A DNA stretch of 64,000 nucleotides from Stutzerimonas balearica DSM 6083 (GCF_000818015.1 NZ_CP007511.1:3606501-3670500), one strand, 5' to 3'; shown: positions 36,209 through 45,184, counted from the first letter of the stretch. Translations and numbers: made by a program. The notes: generated from the letters alone by a model not told the origin.

Positions 36209-37789
36209 ATGACCAGCCTTTCCAACCAGACCCCGAGCGCCAGCCTGCAGCCCGTGCACCTGGCGCTGCGCCGGGTCGCCATCGACACCTACCGCGAGAA
36301 CGTCGCCTACCTGCACCGCGACTGCGCCGCCTGCCGTGCCGAAGGCTTCCAGGCGCTGGCCAAGGTCGAGGTGCGGGTCAACGGCAAGCGCATCCTGGCC
36401 AGCCTCAACCTGGTGGACGACCCCGCGATCGTCGGCTGCGACGAGCTGGGCCTGTCCGAGGACGCCTTCGCCCAGCTCGGCGCCGAGGCTGGCGTGCCCG
36501 CCTCGATCGCCCAGGCCGAGCCGGCCCTGTCGATCCCGGCGCTACACCGCAAGATCGCCGGCGAGCGCCTGCGCCGCGAGGACTTCCGGGCGATCGTGCG
36601 CGACGTCGCCGAGCACCGCTATTCGAAGATCGAGCTGACCGCCTTCGTGGTCGCCTGCAACCAGGGCGAGCTGGACCGCGAGGAGGTGTACTTCCTCACC
36701 GACGCGATGATCCGCGTCGGCCGCCAGCTGGACTGGCGTGAGCACCCGGTGGTGGACAAGCACTGCATCGGCGGCATCCCCGGCAACCGCACCTCGATGC
36801 TGGTGGTGCCGATCGTCGCGGCGCACGGCATGCTCTGCCCGAAGACCAGCTCGCGGGCGATCACCTCGCCGGCCGGTACCGCCGACACCATGGAAGTGCT
36901 GGCCAACGTCGAACTGCCGTTCGAGCGCCTCTGCGAGATGGTCCGCGAGGAACGCGGCTGCCTGGCCTGGGGCGGGACCAGCGACCTGTCGCCGGCCGAC
37001 GATGTGCTGATCGCCGTCGAACGCCCGCTGTCGATCGACTCGCCCGGGCAGATGGTCGCCTCGATCCTGTCGAAGAAGGTCGCCGCCGGCTCCACCCATC
37101 TGCTGCTCGACATTCCCATCGGCCCGACCGCCAAGGTCCGCTCGATGGCCGAAGCGCAGCGCCTGCGCAAGCTGTTCGAATTCGTCGCCGCGCGCCTGGG
37201 CCTGACCCTCGACGTGGTGATTACCGACGGCCGCCAGCCGATCGGCAACGGCATCGGCCCGGTGCTCGAGGCACGCGACGTGATGCGCGTGCTGCAGAAC
37301 GACCCGCGCGCGCCGAACGACCTGCGGCAGAAGGCCCTGCGCCTGGCCGGGCGCATGCTCGAGTTCGACCCGGACGTGCGCGGCGGCGACGGCTACGCCA
37401 TCGCCCGTGACATCCTCGAGTCGGGCCGCGCACTGAAGAAGATGCAATCGATCATCGCCGCCCAGGGCGCACGGCCGTTCGACCACAACCAGCCGGCGCT
37501 GGCCAGGCTCAGTTTCGACGTGCTCGCCGAACGCGACGGCGTGGTCACCGGCATCGACAATCTGCAGCTGGCGCGCATCGCCAACCTGGCCGGCGCGCCC
37601 AAGGTGCAGGGCGCCGGGGTCGACCTGCTGCGCAAGCTCGGCGAACCGGTGCACACGGGCGACTGTCTTTATCGCGTCTACGCGGACTTTCCCGCCGACC
37701 TCGCCTTTGCCCGCCAGGCCACCGAGCGGGCCAATGGCGTCAGCCTCGGCCGCGCCGATCAGGTGCCGGCCGTATTCGTGGAGTTCTGA
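36209..37789 (+). CDS. Thymidine/AMP phosphorylase family protein (archaeal-type, TIGR02645-like)
   Basis: 526 residues. An N-terminal extension (about 1-100, with a beta-rich [20 protein letters not shown] region) precedes the PyNP core: [15 protein letters not shown] is the phosphate/glycosyl loop, then [35 protein letters not shown] and the C-terminal barrel-sandwich domain. Archaeal members phosphorolyse AMP and other NMPs to ribose-1,5-bisphosphate and base; bacterial ones are often annotated as thymidine phosphorylase. Its stop overlaps the next start (TGATG), tying it to a PRPP-synthase-like gene, which favours a nucleotide rather than thymidine substrate. That is inference. Confidence 0.85.
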   Translation: MTSLSNQTPSASLQPVHLALRRVAIDTYRENVAYLHRDCAACRAEGFQALAKVEVRVNGKRILASLNLVDDPAIVGCDELGLSEDAFAQLGAEAGVPASIAQAEPALSIPALHRKIAGERLRREDFRAIVRDVAEHRYSKIELTAFVVACNQGELDREEVYFLTDAMIRVGRQLDWREHPVVDKHCIGGIPGNRTSMLVVPIVAAHGMLCPKTSSRAITSPAGTADTMEVLANVELPFERLCEMVREERGCLAWGGTSDLSPADDVLIAVERPLSIDSPGQMVASILSKKVAAGSTHLLLDIPIGPTAKVRSMAEAQRLRKLFEFVAARLGLTLDVVITDGRQPIGNGIGPVLEARDVMRVLQNDPRAPNDLRQKALRLAGRMLEFDPDVRGGDGYAIARDILESGRALKKMQSIIAAQGARPFDHNQPALARLSFDVLAERDGVVTGIDNLQLARIANLAGAPKVQGAGVDLLRKLGEPVHTGDCLYRVYADFPADLAFARQATERANGVSLGRADQVPAVFVEF

Positions 37790-38685
37790 TGCAAAGCCTG
37801 CTGCTGTATTTCGATGACGAACGCGCCGCCGCGCTGCGCCTGGCCGAGGCCTGCGGCCTGCCTGCCGCCGCGGTCGAACGCCACCGCTTCCCTGACGACG
37901 AACTGCGCCTGCGCCTGCCACTCGCCGAGGGCCAGGCGCTGGCCGAGCAACTGGTGCTCTACCGCGGCCTCGACCACCCCAACGAAAAGCTCGTCGAGCT
38001 GCTGCTGGTGGCCGGCGAAGCGCGCCGCCTGGGCGCCAAGCGGCTGATCCTGGTCACGCCCTATCTGGCCTACATGCGCCAGGACATCGCCTTCAACCCG
38101 GGGGAAGTGGTCAGCCAGCGGGTGATCGGCCGGCTGCTGGCCGACCATTTCGACGGCCTGATCACCGTCGACCCGCACCTGCACCGCGTCGCGACCCTGC
38201 AGGAGGCCGTGCCGCTGGCCGATGCCGTCACCCTCTGCGCGGCGCCGGCGCTGGCGCGCCTGATCGCCGAGCGGCATCCCGACGCGCTGCTGATCGGCCC
38301 GGATGCCGAAGCCAGGCAATGGATCGAGGCGGCTGCGGCCGAGCATGGTTTCGAATATGGCGTGTGCAACAAGCTGCGCCACGGCGACCATCAGGTCGAG
38401 ATCGCCCTGCCCGAATTGCCGTTCGCCGGGCGCCGCGTGGTGCTGCTCGATGACGTCGCCAGCTCCGGGCGCACGCTCGCCGAGGCCGCGCAGAAGCTGC
38501 TCGCCGCCGGCGCCGCCTCGGTGGACGTCGCGGTGACCCACGCGCTGTTCGCCGGCGATGCGCTGCAGGTCATCCGCGAGGCCGGCGTCGAGCACGTCTG
38601 GAGCACCGACTGCATCGCCCACGAGAGCAACGCCGTGGCGATGGCGCCGCAGCTGGCCGAGGCGCTCAGGCCGCTGCTGCATTGA
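37789..38685 (+). CDS. Ribose-phosphate pyrophosphokinase-like protein
   Basis: 298 residues, type I PRT fold. Recognisable Prs elements are RFPDDELRLRLP (flexible loop), PYLAYMRQDIAF (ATP site), TVDPHLHR (catalytic region) and the PRPP loop VVLLDDVASSGRTL. It is shorter and more divergent than housekeeping Prs (about 315 residues), so it is a second, specialised copy. Translational overlap with the phosphorylase gene suggests it handles ribose-1,5-bisphosphate or ribose-5-phosphate released from nucleotides. Its exact reaction is unproven. A repeat array starts 5 bp after the stop. Confidence 0.85.
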   Translation: MQSLLLYFDDERAAALRLAEACGLPAAAVERHRFPDDELRLRLPLAEGQALAEQLVLYRGLDHPNEKLVELLLVAGEARRLGAKRLILVTPYLAYMRQDIAFNPGEVVSQRVIGRLLADHFDGLITVDPHLHRVATLQEAVPLADAVTLCAAPALARLIAERHPDALLIGPDAEARQWIEAAAAEHGFEYGVCNKLRHGDHQVEIALPELPFAGRRVVLLDDVASSGRTLAEAAQKLLAAGAASVDVAVTHALFAGDALQVIREAGVEHVWSTDCIAHESNAVAMAPQLAEALRPLLH

Positions 38686-38689
38686 AACC

Positions 38690-39379
38690 GTAGGGTGGAA
38701 AACGTGCGCAGCACTTTTCCACTTAAGCCAGGCACCCGGTAGCGCCGGACCAACCGCGTGGACAAGGCTGCGCCGTTGTCCACCCTACGAGCACCCTGCC
38801 TGCCCCGACCCTCTGCGCTCCAACGCCGTGCCCGCCGCAGGGTGGAAAACGCGAAGCTTTTCCACCGAAACCCGGCGAACCAGCTCGGTGGCGGCGGACC
38901 AACCGCGTGGACAAGGCTGCGCCGTTGTCCACCCTACGAGCACCCTGCCTAGGCCGACCGTCTGCACCTCAACGCCGAACCCACCGTAGGGTGGAAAACG
39001 CGCAGCTTTTCCACCGAAACCCGGCGAGCCAACTCGGTGGCGGCGGATCAACCGCGTGGACAAGGCGCTGCCGTTGTCCACCCTACGAGCCCCCTGCCTG
39101 CCCCGACCCTCTGCGGCCCAACGCCGTGCCCACCGTAGGGTGGAAAACGCGCAGCTTTTCCACCGAAACCCGGCGAGCCAACTCGGTGGCGGCGGATCAA
39201 CCGCGTGGCCAAGGCGTTGCCGTTGTCCACCCTACGAGCCCCTGCCTGCCCCGACCTCTGCGCCCCAACGCCGTGCCCGCCGTAGGGTGGAAAACGTGCG
39301 CAGCACTTTTCCACCTAAGCCAGGCACCCGGCAGCGCCGAACCAACCGAGTGGAAAAGGCTGCGCCGCCGCCACCCTAC
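38690..39379. repeat. Tandem array of five ~148-bp palindromic repeat units
   Basis: Units start with GTAGGGTGG (GCAGGGTGG in the second) at 38690, 38837, 38986, 39135 and 39282, so the period is 147-149 bp. Each has a hairpin GGTGGAAAA...TTTTCCACC and, about 40 bp on, a hairpin GTGGACAA...TTGTCCAC that ends CCACCCTACG, followed by a ~48-bp spacer (CCCTGCCTGCCCCGACC). Units 3 and 4 are nearly identical; 1 and 5 share a variant hairpin loop. The array lies between the convergent Prs-like and nei genes and overlaps the nei stop. No gene is present. Confidence 0.92.
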
Positions 39380-40158
39380 CCCTCATCCACCGCGCTCGGC
39401 TCGTCGGGGCTGAGCTGCGTGGCATCACCGTAGCGCTTCTGGCAGCGTTCGCAGAAGAATGCCCGGCGCCGGGCGCGGCCCAGTGCCTTGGCCTTGACCA
39501 ACGGGATTCGGCAGCGCACGCAAGTGCTCTTGCCATGCGCCAGCCAGTTGGCCTTGAGCACGCCGGCCTTCTTCCAGTCGAGGAATTCGAAGCTGTAGCG
39601 GCGCGCCTCACGTACCAGCTCGCGCAGCTTCGCCGGTGGCAGTTCGCCGATCAGCGACAGCGGGTGCACGCGGATGCGGTAGAGCACCTCGTTCTTGATG
39701 ATGTTGCCGGAGCCGGCGAACAGCGTCTGGTCGAGCAGCGCGTCACAGGCCAGCAGGCGCGGACGCTCGCGCAGGCGCTTGAGCGTGGCTCGCGGGCGCC
39801 AGGCGGTGCTCATCAGATCGCGGCTCCAGTCGTAGGCCGCCTCCAGCGGCCCTTCGATCAACTGCACGGAACAGGCGTAGAAATTCAACTCGCCCTCGGC
39901 AAAGCGCAGGCGCAGACGTGGCTTCGAATCCTTGCGCTCATCGATCCGGTAACTGCCGAACAGCAGCAGATGAATGCGAACCGAGACATCCTCCAATTCG
40001 ATCAGCAAGTGCTTGCCCCAGCTGCGTATCGCACGCAGCCGCTGGCCTGACAGGCGCGCCTGATCGATGCGGGCACTGCCTTCGACGCGCGCGATGCGGC
40101 GACCGACGAACGGCGCCAGTTCTTCGCGCAGGATGACAATCGACGGACCTTCGGGCAT
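39376..40158 (-). CDS. nei: Endonuclease VIII-like DNA glycosylase
   Basis: 260-residue Fpg/Nei-family base-excision glycosylase/AP lyase. The mature N-terminus PEGPSI gives the catalytic Pro and Glu, the conserved Lys is in SWGKHLLIEL, and the H2TH region follows (AGSGNIIKNEVLYRIRVHP). The C-terminal zinc finger has CVRCRIP and FFCERCQKRYG. It removes oxidised pyrimidines and related lesions. The TAG stop lies in the last CCACCCTAC of the repeat array, after which a further in-frame reading is not possible. Confidence 0.93.
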   Translation of the reverse strand: MPEGPSIVILREELAPFVGRRIARVEGSARIDQARLSGQRLRAIRSWGKHLLIELEDVSVRIHLLLFGSYRIDERKDSKPRLRLRFAEGELNFYACSVQLIEGPLEAAYDWSRDLMSTAWRPRATLKRLRERPRLLACDALLDQTLFAGSGNIIKNEVLYRIRVHPLSLIGELPPAKLRELVREARRYSFEFLDWKKAGVLKANWLAHGKSTCVRCRIPLVKAKALGRARRRAFFCERCQKRYGDATQLSPDEPSAVDEG

Positions 40159-40217
40159 GGCGGCCTCGCGGCTGTGGCGCTACCGATTCAGACCGACGCG
40201 CGCCGCCGTGGTGCGGT

Positions 40218-41102
40218 TCACCAGTCGAGCGTCAGGCCGCTCTCGAAGAGTCGCTCGGCGCCGCTCAGCGGATCGCGAAACTGCAGGCGGCGCGCCAGCA
40301 GCTTCAGCGGCCGCGCATAGTCGTCGCGCTCGCGCGCGCTGCGCTCGGCCAGTTGCGGATAGAAGGGATCGTTGCAGATGCCGGCACCCAGGCTGGCCAT
40401 GGTCAGGCGCAGCTGATGTTTGCGCCCGGTCACCGGTTCCAGCGCGTAACGCCACAGCTCGCCGCGGCGCTCGAGGACTTCGATGCGCGTCTCGCTATTG
40501 GGCTCGCCGTCGCCTTCGCGCATCAGAAAGAACGGCTCGCCAGGCACCATGCACAGCCGCTGCACGCGCGGGAATGGCAGCCCTGGCAGCGCCGGGCAGA
40601 TCGCCTCGTAGCGCTTGCTCACCGCACGCTCGCGAAACAGCGCCTGGTAGGCGCCACGGCTTTCACGGTTGGCCGAGAACAGCACCAGCCCGGCGGTCAG
40701 CCGGTCGATGCGGTGAATGGGCACCAGATCGGGATTGCCGAGGCGCCGGCACAGGCGTGCCAGCAGGGTCTGTTCGACGTACTCGCCGGCGGGCATCACC
40801 GCCAGGAAATGCGGCTTGTCGGCGACCACCAGGTGCTCGTCGACATGCAGGATGCGCTCCTCGAACGGCACGGGCGTCTCGTCTGGCACCTCGCGGAAGT
40901 AATGCACCTTGAGCCCCGCCCGGTACGGCCGGCTGGCATCGATCGGCCGGCCTTCGGCATCCAGCACGCGGCCGCGCGCCATGCGCTCGAGCCAGGTCTG
41001 GCGGTCGATGGCGGGAAAGCGCTGGCACAGGCAGTCGAGCACCGTAGGCCAGTCGCCGGGTGGCAGGTGCAGGGTACTGGGGCGGGCATCGGGGGGAAGC
41101 AT
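40218..41102 (-). CDS. RluA-family pseudouridine synthase
   Basis: 294 residues. Converts specific uridines of rRNA or tRNA to pseudouridine. An S4-like N-terminal region (about 15-70) precedes the catalytic domain; the motif HRIDRLTAGLVLFS has the catalytic Asp, and PVTGRKHQLRLTMASLG is the conserved RluA motif. The target RNA cannot be assigned from sequence. It lies 59 bp upstream of nei on the same strand, so the two could be cotranscribed. Confidence 0.88.
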   Translation of the reverse strand: MLPPDARPSTLHLPPGDWPTVLDCLCQRFPAIDRQTWLERMARGRVLDAEGRPIDASRPYRAGLKVHYFREVPDETPVPFEERILHVDEHLVVADKPHFLAVMPAGEYVEQTLLARLCRRLGNPDLVPIHRIDRLTAGLVLFSANRESRGAYQALFRERAVSKRYEAICPALPGLPFPRVQRLCMVPGEPFFLMREGDGEPNSETRIEVLERRGELWRYALEPVTGRKHQLRLTMASLGAGICNDPFYPQLAERSARERDDYARPLKLLARRLQFRDPLSGAERLFESGLTLDW

Positions 41103-41189
41103 GGGCGGCGCAACTGGAAGCGGTCGGGCCGGCGATGATACCTGGCTGGCAGGCGTGGCGCAGGGCGTGCTGCCCTGCGCCGGGGAGGG

Positions 41190-41450
41190 TCAGTCTTCCC
41201 TGTCGCGGGTGACTTCGCCGGTCTTGCCGTCGATGGTGAACTCGTACTTCTTGCCGTCGGCCTTCATCCCCTCGCCTTCCCAGCCGTCATTGTCGGCCTC
41301 GATCCCGTAAAGCTCGGTATAACCGGCGGCCTTGGCCTTCTCCACGGCCTGCTCCAGGCTGATCCAGCCTTGGCCCGGCTTGTCGGCGGCAAAGGCGGTC
41401 GCCGAACCGAGCATGGCGATGGCGGCAACGGTGGTCAGGGCTTTGATCAT
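41190..41450 (-). CDS. PepSY-domain periplasmic protein
   Basis: 86 residues: a signal peptide MIKALTTVAAIAMLGSATAFA followed by one small PepSY domain (ISLEQAVEKAKAAGY, then KKYEFTIDGKTGEVTRD). Such single-PepSY proteins are periplasmic; some are linked to metal or envelope-stress two-component systems. TGGAGGTTCACC precedes the ATG. It is one of three PepSY genes clustered around the two-component system at 42.7-44.7 kb, and is on the opposite strand. Confidence 0.85.
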   Translation of the reverse strand: MIKALTTVAAIAMLGSATAFAADKPGQGWISLEQAVEKAKAAGYTELYGIEADNDGWEGEGMKADGKKYEFTIDGKTGEVTRDRED

Positions 41451-41538
41451 GGTGAACCTCCAGGGTGATGACGAAAGGCTTACGGAGATACTGAGCCGGC
41501 CGGCGCTCGGGGAGTTCCGGCAGGGCCTGTAACAAGGT

Positions 41539-41913
41539 TCATCGCCGGGGATCGATTGCCACGATCGCCGCCGCCTCGCCGCTACCCTGGAACGAGAAGC
41601 GCACCTCATCGCCGGCACCCAGCCCGTCGAGCTGTTCGCGGATGACATGGAAACGATGCGTACCCGCAGGCCAGCCAAGTGCGGTTACCGGGTCATGCGC
41701 GATGGTCACGATGCCGCGGTCGCGATCGATGCGCTCGATACGCCCCTCGGCCATGATCAACGGCGCCGATTGCAGGCCTTCGACCGGCTCTTCGGGCAGC
41801 GCGGGCGGCTGGCCCTCGCCGGCCGGCTTGAGCAGGTCCTGGGCCTGCAGCGGAGAAAGCAATGGGCAGATCAGCACAGCCGCGGCGAATGCGGCGAGGA
41901 ACAGGCGCTTCAT
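41539..41913 (-). CDS. CusF-like copper-binding domain protein with altered metal site
   Basis: 124 residues: a signal peptide (MKRLFLAAFAAAVLICPLL, cleavage near LQAQ), a Pro/Glu-rich linker, and a CusF-type OB domain (about 60-124). The segment TIAHDPVTALGWPAGTHRF aligns with the CusF site, keeping the His and the Trp, but the two copper-binding methionines are replaced by Gly and His. Metal preference may therefore differ. CAGGAGAC precedes the ATG. It is divergent from the PepSY-regulator operon. Confidence 0.78.
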   Translation of the reverse strand: MKRLFLAAFAAAVLICPLLSPLQAQDLLKPAGEGQPPALPEEPVEGLQSAPLIMAEGRIERIDRDRGIVTIAHDPVTALGWPAGTHRFHVIREQLDGLGAGDEVRFSFQGSGEAAAIVAIDPRR

Positions 41914-42070
41914 GGGATCGTCTCCTGCGCGAGGGAGCTGCCGGGGACCACGCAGCTTTCGACAAGGCTGGCAGCTCAGCCGGTTTTGTCGAGCCGCACA
42001 GCCATTCAGCTTCATGTAAGCGATGCCCGGTAGCCTTTGAATCGTACCCACCCATTACGGAGATTCACTG

Positions 42071-42379
42071 ATGAAAACCTTCACTACCCTGATGACTGCG
42101 ACCGCTCTCGTTTTCGGCGCCAACCTGGCGATGGCCCGCGACCTGGGTCCCGACGAGGCGCTGAAGCTGCGTGACGCCGGCACCATCCAGTCGTTCGAGA
42201 AGCTCAACGAGGCGGCGCTGGCCAAGCACCCGGGCGCCAAGGTCGAGGAGACCGAGCTCGAGGAGGAGTACGGCCGTTACATCTACCAGGTTGAACTGCG
42301 CGACGACAAAGGTGTGCAATGGGATCTGGAACTCGACGCCAAGACCGGCGAAGTACTCAAGGATCACCAGGACGACTGA
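42071..42379 (+). CDS. PepSY-domain periplasmic protein, first gene of a two-component operon
   Basis: 102 residues: a signal peptide MKTFTTLMTATALVFGANLAM, then a PepSY domain with GPDEALKLRDAGTI and the paired strands YIYQVELRDDKGVQWDLEL and TGEVLKDHQ. TTACGGAGA precedes the ATG. The stop overlaps the next PepSY start (TGATG), and the order is PepSY-PepSY-response regulator-kinase. This is the arrangement in which the PepSY protein may sense or signal for the kinase. Confidence 0.87.
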   Translation: MKTFTTLMTATALVFGANLAMARDLGPDEALKLRDAGTIQSFEKLNEAALAKHPGAKVEETELEEEYGRYIYQVELRDDKGVQWDLELDAKTGEVLKDHQDD

Positions 42380-42684
42380 TGCCCTCTCCCCTGCTCTGGA
42401 CGCTTCCACTGGCCCTGCTGCTTGCCGCCACCCCGGCGGCAAGCCGCGATCTCGACCAGGACGAGGCCCTGCGGCTACGCCGCGAGGGCCTGATCCTGCC
42501 GCTCGATCGCTTGCTGCAACAGGCCCTGCAGCGCCACCCCGGCGCTCACCTGCTGGAGGCCGAACTGGAGGAGGAGGACGAACGCTACGTTTACGAGATC
42601 GAGCTGCTGACCGGTGAGGGCGTCGCCCGCGAGCTGGAGCTCGATGCCCGCACCGGCGAGGTGCTCAAGGATGAGGTGGACTGA
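42379..42684 (+). CDS. Second PepSY-domain periplasmic protein (tandem paralogue)
   Basis: 101 residues, a signal peptide ([18 protein letters not shown]) and a PepSY domain clearly paralogous to the preceding gene: [15 protein letters not shown] and the [20 protein letters not shown] strands. It overlaps both neighbours by TGATG, so it is coupled to the response regulator. The duplication is old, as identity is only moderate. Confidence 0.87.
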   Translation: MPSPLLWTLPLALLLAATPAASRDLDQDEALRLRREGLILPLDRLLQQALQRHPGAHLLEAELEEEDERYVYEIELLTGEGVARELELDARTGEVLKDEVD

Positions 42685-43349
42685 TGCGCCTGCTGGTCGT
42701 CGAAGACAACGTACCGCTGGCCGACGAGCTGGTCGCCAGCCTCAACCGCCAGGGTTACGCCACCGACTGGCTGGCCGATGGCCGCGATGCGGACTACCAG
42801 GGCACCAGCGAACCCTATGACCTGATCATTCTCGACCTCGGCCTGCCCGGCAAGCCGGGGCTGGAGGTGCTGCGCGCCTGGCGCGCCCGCGGCCTGACGG
42901 CGCCGGTGCTGATCCTGACCGCCCGCGGCTCGTGGGCCGAGCGCATCGAGGGCCTCAAGGCCGGTGCCGACGATTACCTGACCAAGCCTTTTCACCCGGA
43001 GGAGCTGCTGCTGCGCGTGCAGGCCCTGCTGCGCCGCGCGCACGGCCTGGCCAACCAGCCGCTGCTCGAAGCCGGCGGGCTGGCGCTGGACGAGGCCCGG
43101 CAGAGCTGTCGGCGCAACGGCGAGGATGTCGAGCTGACCGCCGGGGAGTTCCGCCTGCTGCGCTATTTCATGCTGCACCCGGGGCAGGTCCTGTCCAAGA
43201 CCCAGCTCGCCGAGCATCTGTATGACGGCGAAACCGAGCGCGACTCCAACGTCATCGAGGTGCACATCAATCGCCTGCGCGGCAAGCTCGGCCGCGAGCT
43301 GATCCAGACCCGCCGCGGCCAGGGCTATTGCTTCGGCAGCGCCTCGTGA
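42684..43349 (+). CDS. OmpR-family response regulator
   Basis: 221 residues: a receiver domain with phospho-acceptor Asp in [17 protein letters not shown] and Lys in [12 protein letters not shown], then a winged-helix DNA-binding domain ([20 protein letters not shown] and [17 protein letters not shown]). Closest in pattern to the QseB/PmrA/TctD group. It is coupled to the kinase by a GTGA overlap and to the PepSY gene by TGATG. Confidence 0.93.
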   Translation: MRLLVVEDNVPLADELVASLNRQGYATDWLADGRDADYQGTSEPYDLIILDLGLPGKPGLEVLRAWRARGLTAPVLILTARGSWAERIEGLKAGADDYLTKPFHPEELLLRVQALLRRAHGLANQPLLEAGGLALDEARQSCRRNGEDVELTAGEFRLLRYFMLHPGQVLSKTQLAEHLYDGETERDSNVIEVHINRLRGKLGRELIQTRRGQGYCFGSAS

Positions 43350-44683
43350 GGTCCATCCAGCGCAGCCTCAGCCTGGGCCTGGCGGCGGTTCTGGTGATCG
43401 TCGGCCTGGTGCTGCTGCAGACCAGCCTCTGGCTGTTCGAGAGCGGGCTGCAACGCAGCCTGGAGACCGACCTGCGCGAGGAAACCGAAGGCCTGCTGCT
43501 GGCCGTGGTGCGCGGCAGCGACGGCATGAAGCTCGACACCCAGCGGCTCAATCCGCGTTACCAGCGGGCCTTTTCCGGCCACTACTTTCGCATCGAACTG
43601 CCGGGCCGCACCTGGCGTTCGCGCTCGCTCTGGGACGCCAGCCCCGACTGGCCGGACGCAACGGGCCTGGCGCCGGAGCTGCTCGCCGGCCCGCAGGGCC
43701 AGCGGCTGCTCGCCTATACCGCGCATTACCGACGCGAGGGCCAGCCGATCGTGATCAGCGTCGCCCAGGACTACAGCCCGATTCTCGACAGCTTCGCGCG
43801 GGTGCGCCTGGGCGGCCTGGGCCTGGTCGGCGTGGCGCTGCTGGTGTTCGTGCTGCTGCAGCGCTATGCGGTGAGCCTGGCGCTGCGCCCGCTGGAGCGC
43901 GCCCGCCAGCAGATCGCCCAGCTACAGCAGGGCCAGCGCCAGCAGCTCGAAGGCGACGTGCCGCTGGAGCTGCAGCCGCTGGTCGAACAGATCAACCACC
44001 TGCTGCAGCACACCGATGAAACCCTCAAGCGCTCGCGCAATGCCCTGGGCAACCTCGGTCATGCGTTGAAGACGCCGCTGGCCGTGCTGACCAGCCTGCT
44101 ACAGCGCGAGGAACTGGCGGCCCACCCCGAGCTGCGTGCGGCGCTGGCCGAGCAGCTGGGACAGATCCAGCAGCGTGTCAGCCGCGAGCTCGGCCGCGCG
44201 CGCCTGGCCGGCGAGGTGCTGCCCGGCGGGCACTTCGATTGCGATGCCGAGCTGCCGGCGCTGTTCGACACGCTTGCGGCGATCCACCGCCCGGGGCTTG
44301 ACCTGCGCTGGCAGGCACCGCCGGGCTGCCGCCTGCCGTGGGACCGCGAGGACATGCTCGAACTGCTCGGCAACCTCCTGGACAACGCGTGCAAATGGGC
44401 CGCCGGCCAGGTGCGGCTGAGCATCGCGCGCGACGAGCGCGGCTACGTGCTGGACGTGGACGACGACGGACCGGGCATCCCCGCCGATCGGCGCGAGCAG
44501 GCGCTGGCGCGCGGCGGCCGCCTGGACGAAAACGCCCAGGGGCACGGGCTGGGGCTGAGCATCGTCGGTGACATCGTCGCCGCCTGGCAGGGCGACTGGG
44601 AACTGGCGCAGGGCCCGCTCGGAGGGCTGCGGGTGCGCGTCGTGCTACCGCCGCCGGGGCGTCATCTGCGCCCGGCCGGCTGA
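43346..44683 (+). CDS. Sensor histidine kinase, PhoQ/QseC-like
   Basis: 445 residues from the GTG at 43346. TM1 lies at about 8-28 and TM2 at about 155-180, flanking a periplasmic sensor of about 120 residues. HAMP-like and HisKA regions follow with [16 protein letters not shown] (phospho-His), then the ATPase with [26 protein letters not shown] and [12 protein letters not shown]. The start is chosen for the overlap with the regulator stop; an upstream TTG at 43328 adds six residues. Probable signal: an envelope or metal cue linked to the PepSY proteins (inference). Confidence 0.92.
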   Translation: MRSIQRSLSLGLAAVLVIVGLVLLQTSLWLFESGLQRSLETDLREETEGLLLAVVRGSDGMKLDTQRLNPRYQRAFSGHYFRIELPGRTWRSRSLWDASPDWPDATGLAPELLAGPQGQRLLAYTAHYRREGQPIVISVAQDYSPILDSFARVRLGGLGLVGVALLVFVLLQRYAVSLALRPLERARQQIAQLQQGQRQQLEGDVPLELQPLVEQINHLLQHTDETLKRSRNALGNLGHALKTPLAVLTSLLQREELAAHPELRAALAEQLGQIQQRVSRELGRARLAGEVLPGGHFDCDAELPALFDTLAAIHRPGLDLRWQAPPGCRLPWDREDMLELLGNLLDNACKWAAGQVRLSIARDERGYVLDVDDDGPGIPADRREQALARGGRLDENAQGHGLGLSIVGDIVAAWQGDWELAQGPLGGLRVRVVLPPPGRHLRPAG

Positions 44684-44684
44684 C

Positions 44685-44900
44685 TCAGTGGGCGCGAGCC
44701 AGCTCGTTGCGAATGTCTTCGAGGATGGTTTCGACTAGCAGGGTGTTCTGAACCTGGCGACCGGTCATCACCCGCGTGGCCTCGGCTCCGTTGATCGGAT
44801 AGCCGACGTGGACCACCAGATAGCCGTCGGGTTGGGGTTCGACACGCGTCTTGTACTGCGAGGAGAAGTTTTCAGCCAAATGCCGGGACAACGTCTTCAT
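44685..44900 (-). CDS. Small hypothetical protein
   Basis: 71 residues, hydrophilic, no signal peptide or TM segment: MKTLSRHLAENFSSQ at the N-terminus and a C-terminal helix ETILEDIRNELARAH. Central strands look like PDGYLVVHVGYPINGAEATR. I do not recognise the family. It is convergent with the kinase gene, with 1 bp between stops, and its base composition and codon use look native. Confidence 0.65.
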   Translation of the reverse strand: MKTLSRHLAENFSSQYKTRVEPQPDGYLVVHVGYPINGAEATRVMTGRQVQNTLLVETILEDIRNELARAH

Positions 44901-45022
44901 GGAGCATCTCGGTGCGGGTTAGCCTGACTCAAAGACCATGCCCCACGCTCGGAGATTCAGACCGTTCATCGGGAAATGCAGCGAATTCTTCAACCTGTCA
45001 CATCCGGTCGGCATCCGGCTGG

Positions 45023-45112
45023 CTAGCGCTCGCGCTCGACATAGGCGAACCAGGCCAGCAACAGCATGGCGACCAGCGCCAGCACCGAAACCACCAGAGC
45101 CTGCAGCAACAT
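45023..45112 (-). CDS. 29-residue single-pass membrane microprotein
   Basis: Reads MLLQALVVSVLALVAMLL and on to FAYVERER, an N-terminal hydrophobic helix with a short charged tail. A strong AAGGAGGAGGCACC site precedes the ATG with ideal spacing, the best evidence that it is real. No family is recognised; size and topology resemble CydX/KdpF-class accessory peptides, but the sequence does not match them, and no partner enzyme is adjacent. The rest of 44901-45134 shows no other gene. Confidence 0.6.
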   Translation of the reverse strand: MLLQALVVSVLALVAMLLLAWFAYVERER

Positions 45113-45134
45113 GGTGCCTCCTCCTTCGCTCTCG

Positions 45135-45162
45135 TTGACTTGAAAGGCACCTGGAATATATG
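45135..45162 (+). promoter_or_regulatory. Candidate sigma-70 promoter of the WYL regulator
   Basis: TTGACT (45135-45140), a 16-bp spacer, then TATATG (45157-45162), about 64 bp upstream of the start. Close to TTGACA/TATAAT but not confirmed. Confidence 0.5.
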
Positions 45163-45184
45163 TAGCTTCGCGCGACACGTCGAG

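Noticed and set aside
38690-39379. Possible CRISPR array
   Set aside because: Repeats are palindromic composite units of ~148 bp with a conserved spacer, not 25-40 bp repeats with unique spacers, and no cas genes are near.
38723-39413. Repeated short open frames (MDKAAPLSTL-type, MDNGAALSTR-type) in the array
   Set aside because: Each is translation of the repeat unit in one frame; no ribosome-binding sites, no conservation beyond the DNA repeat.
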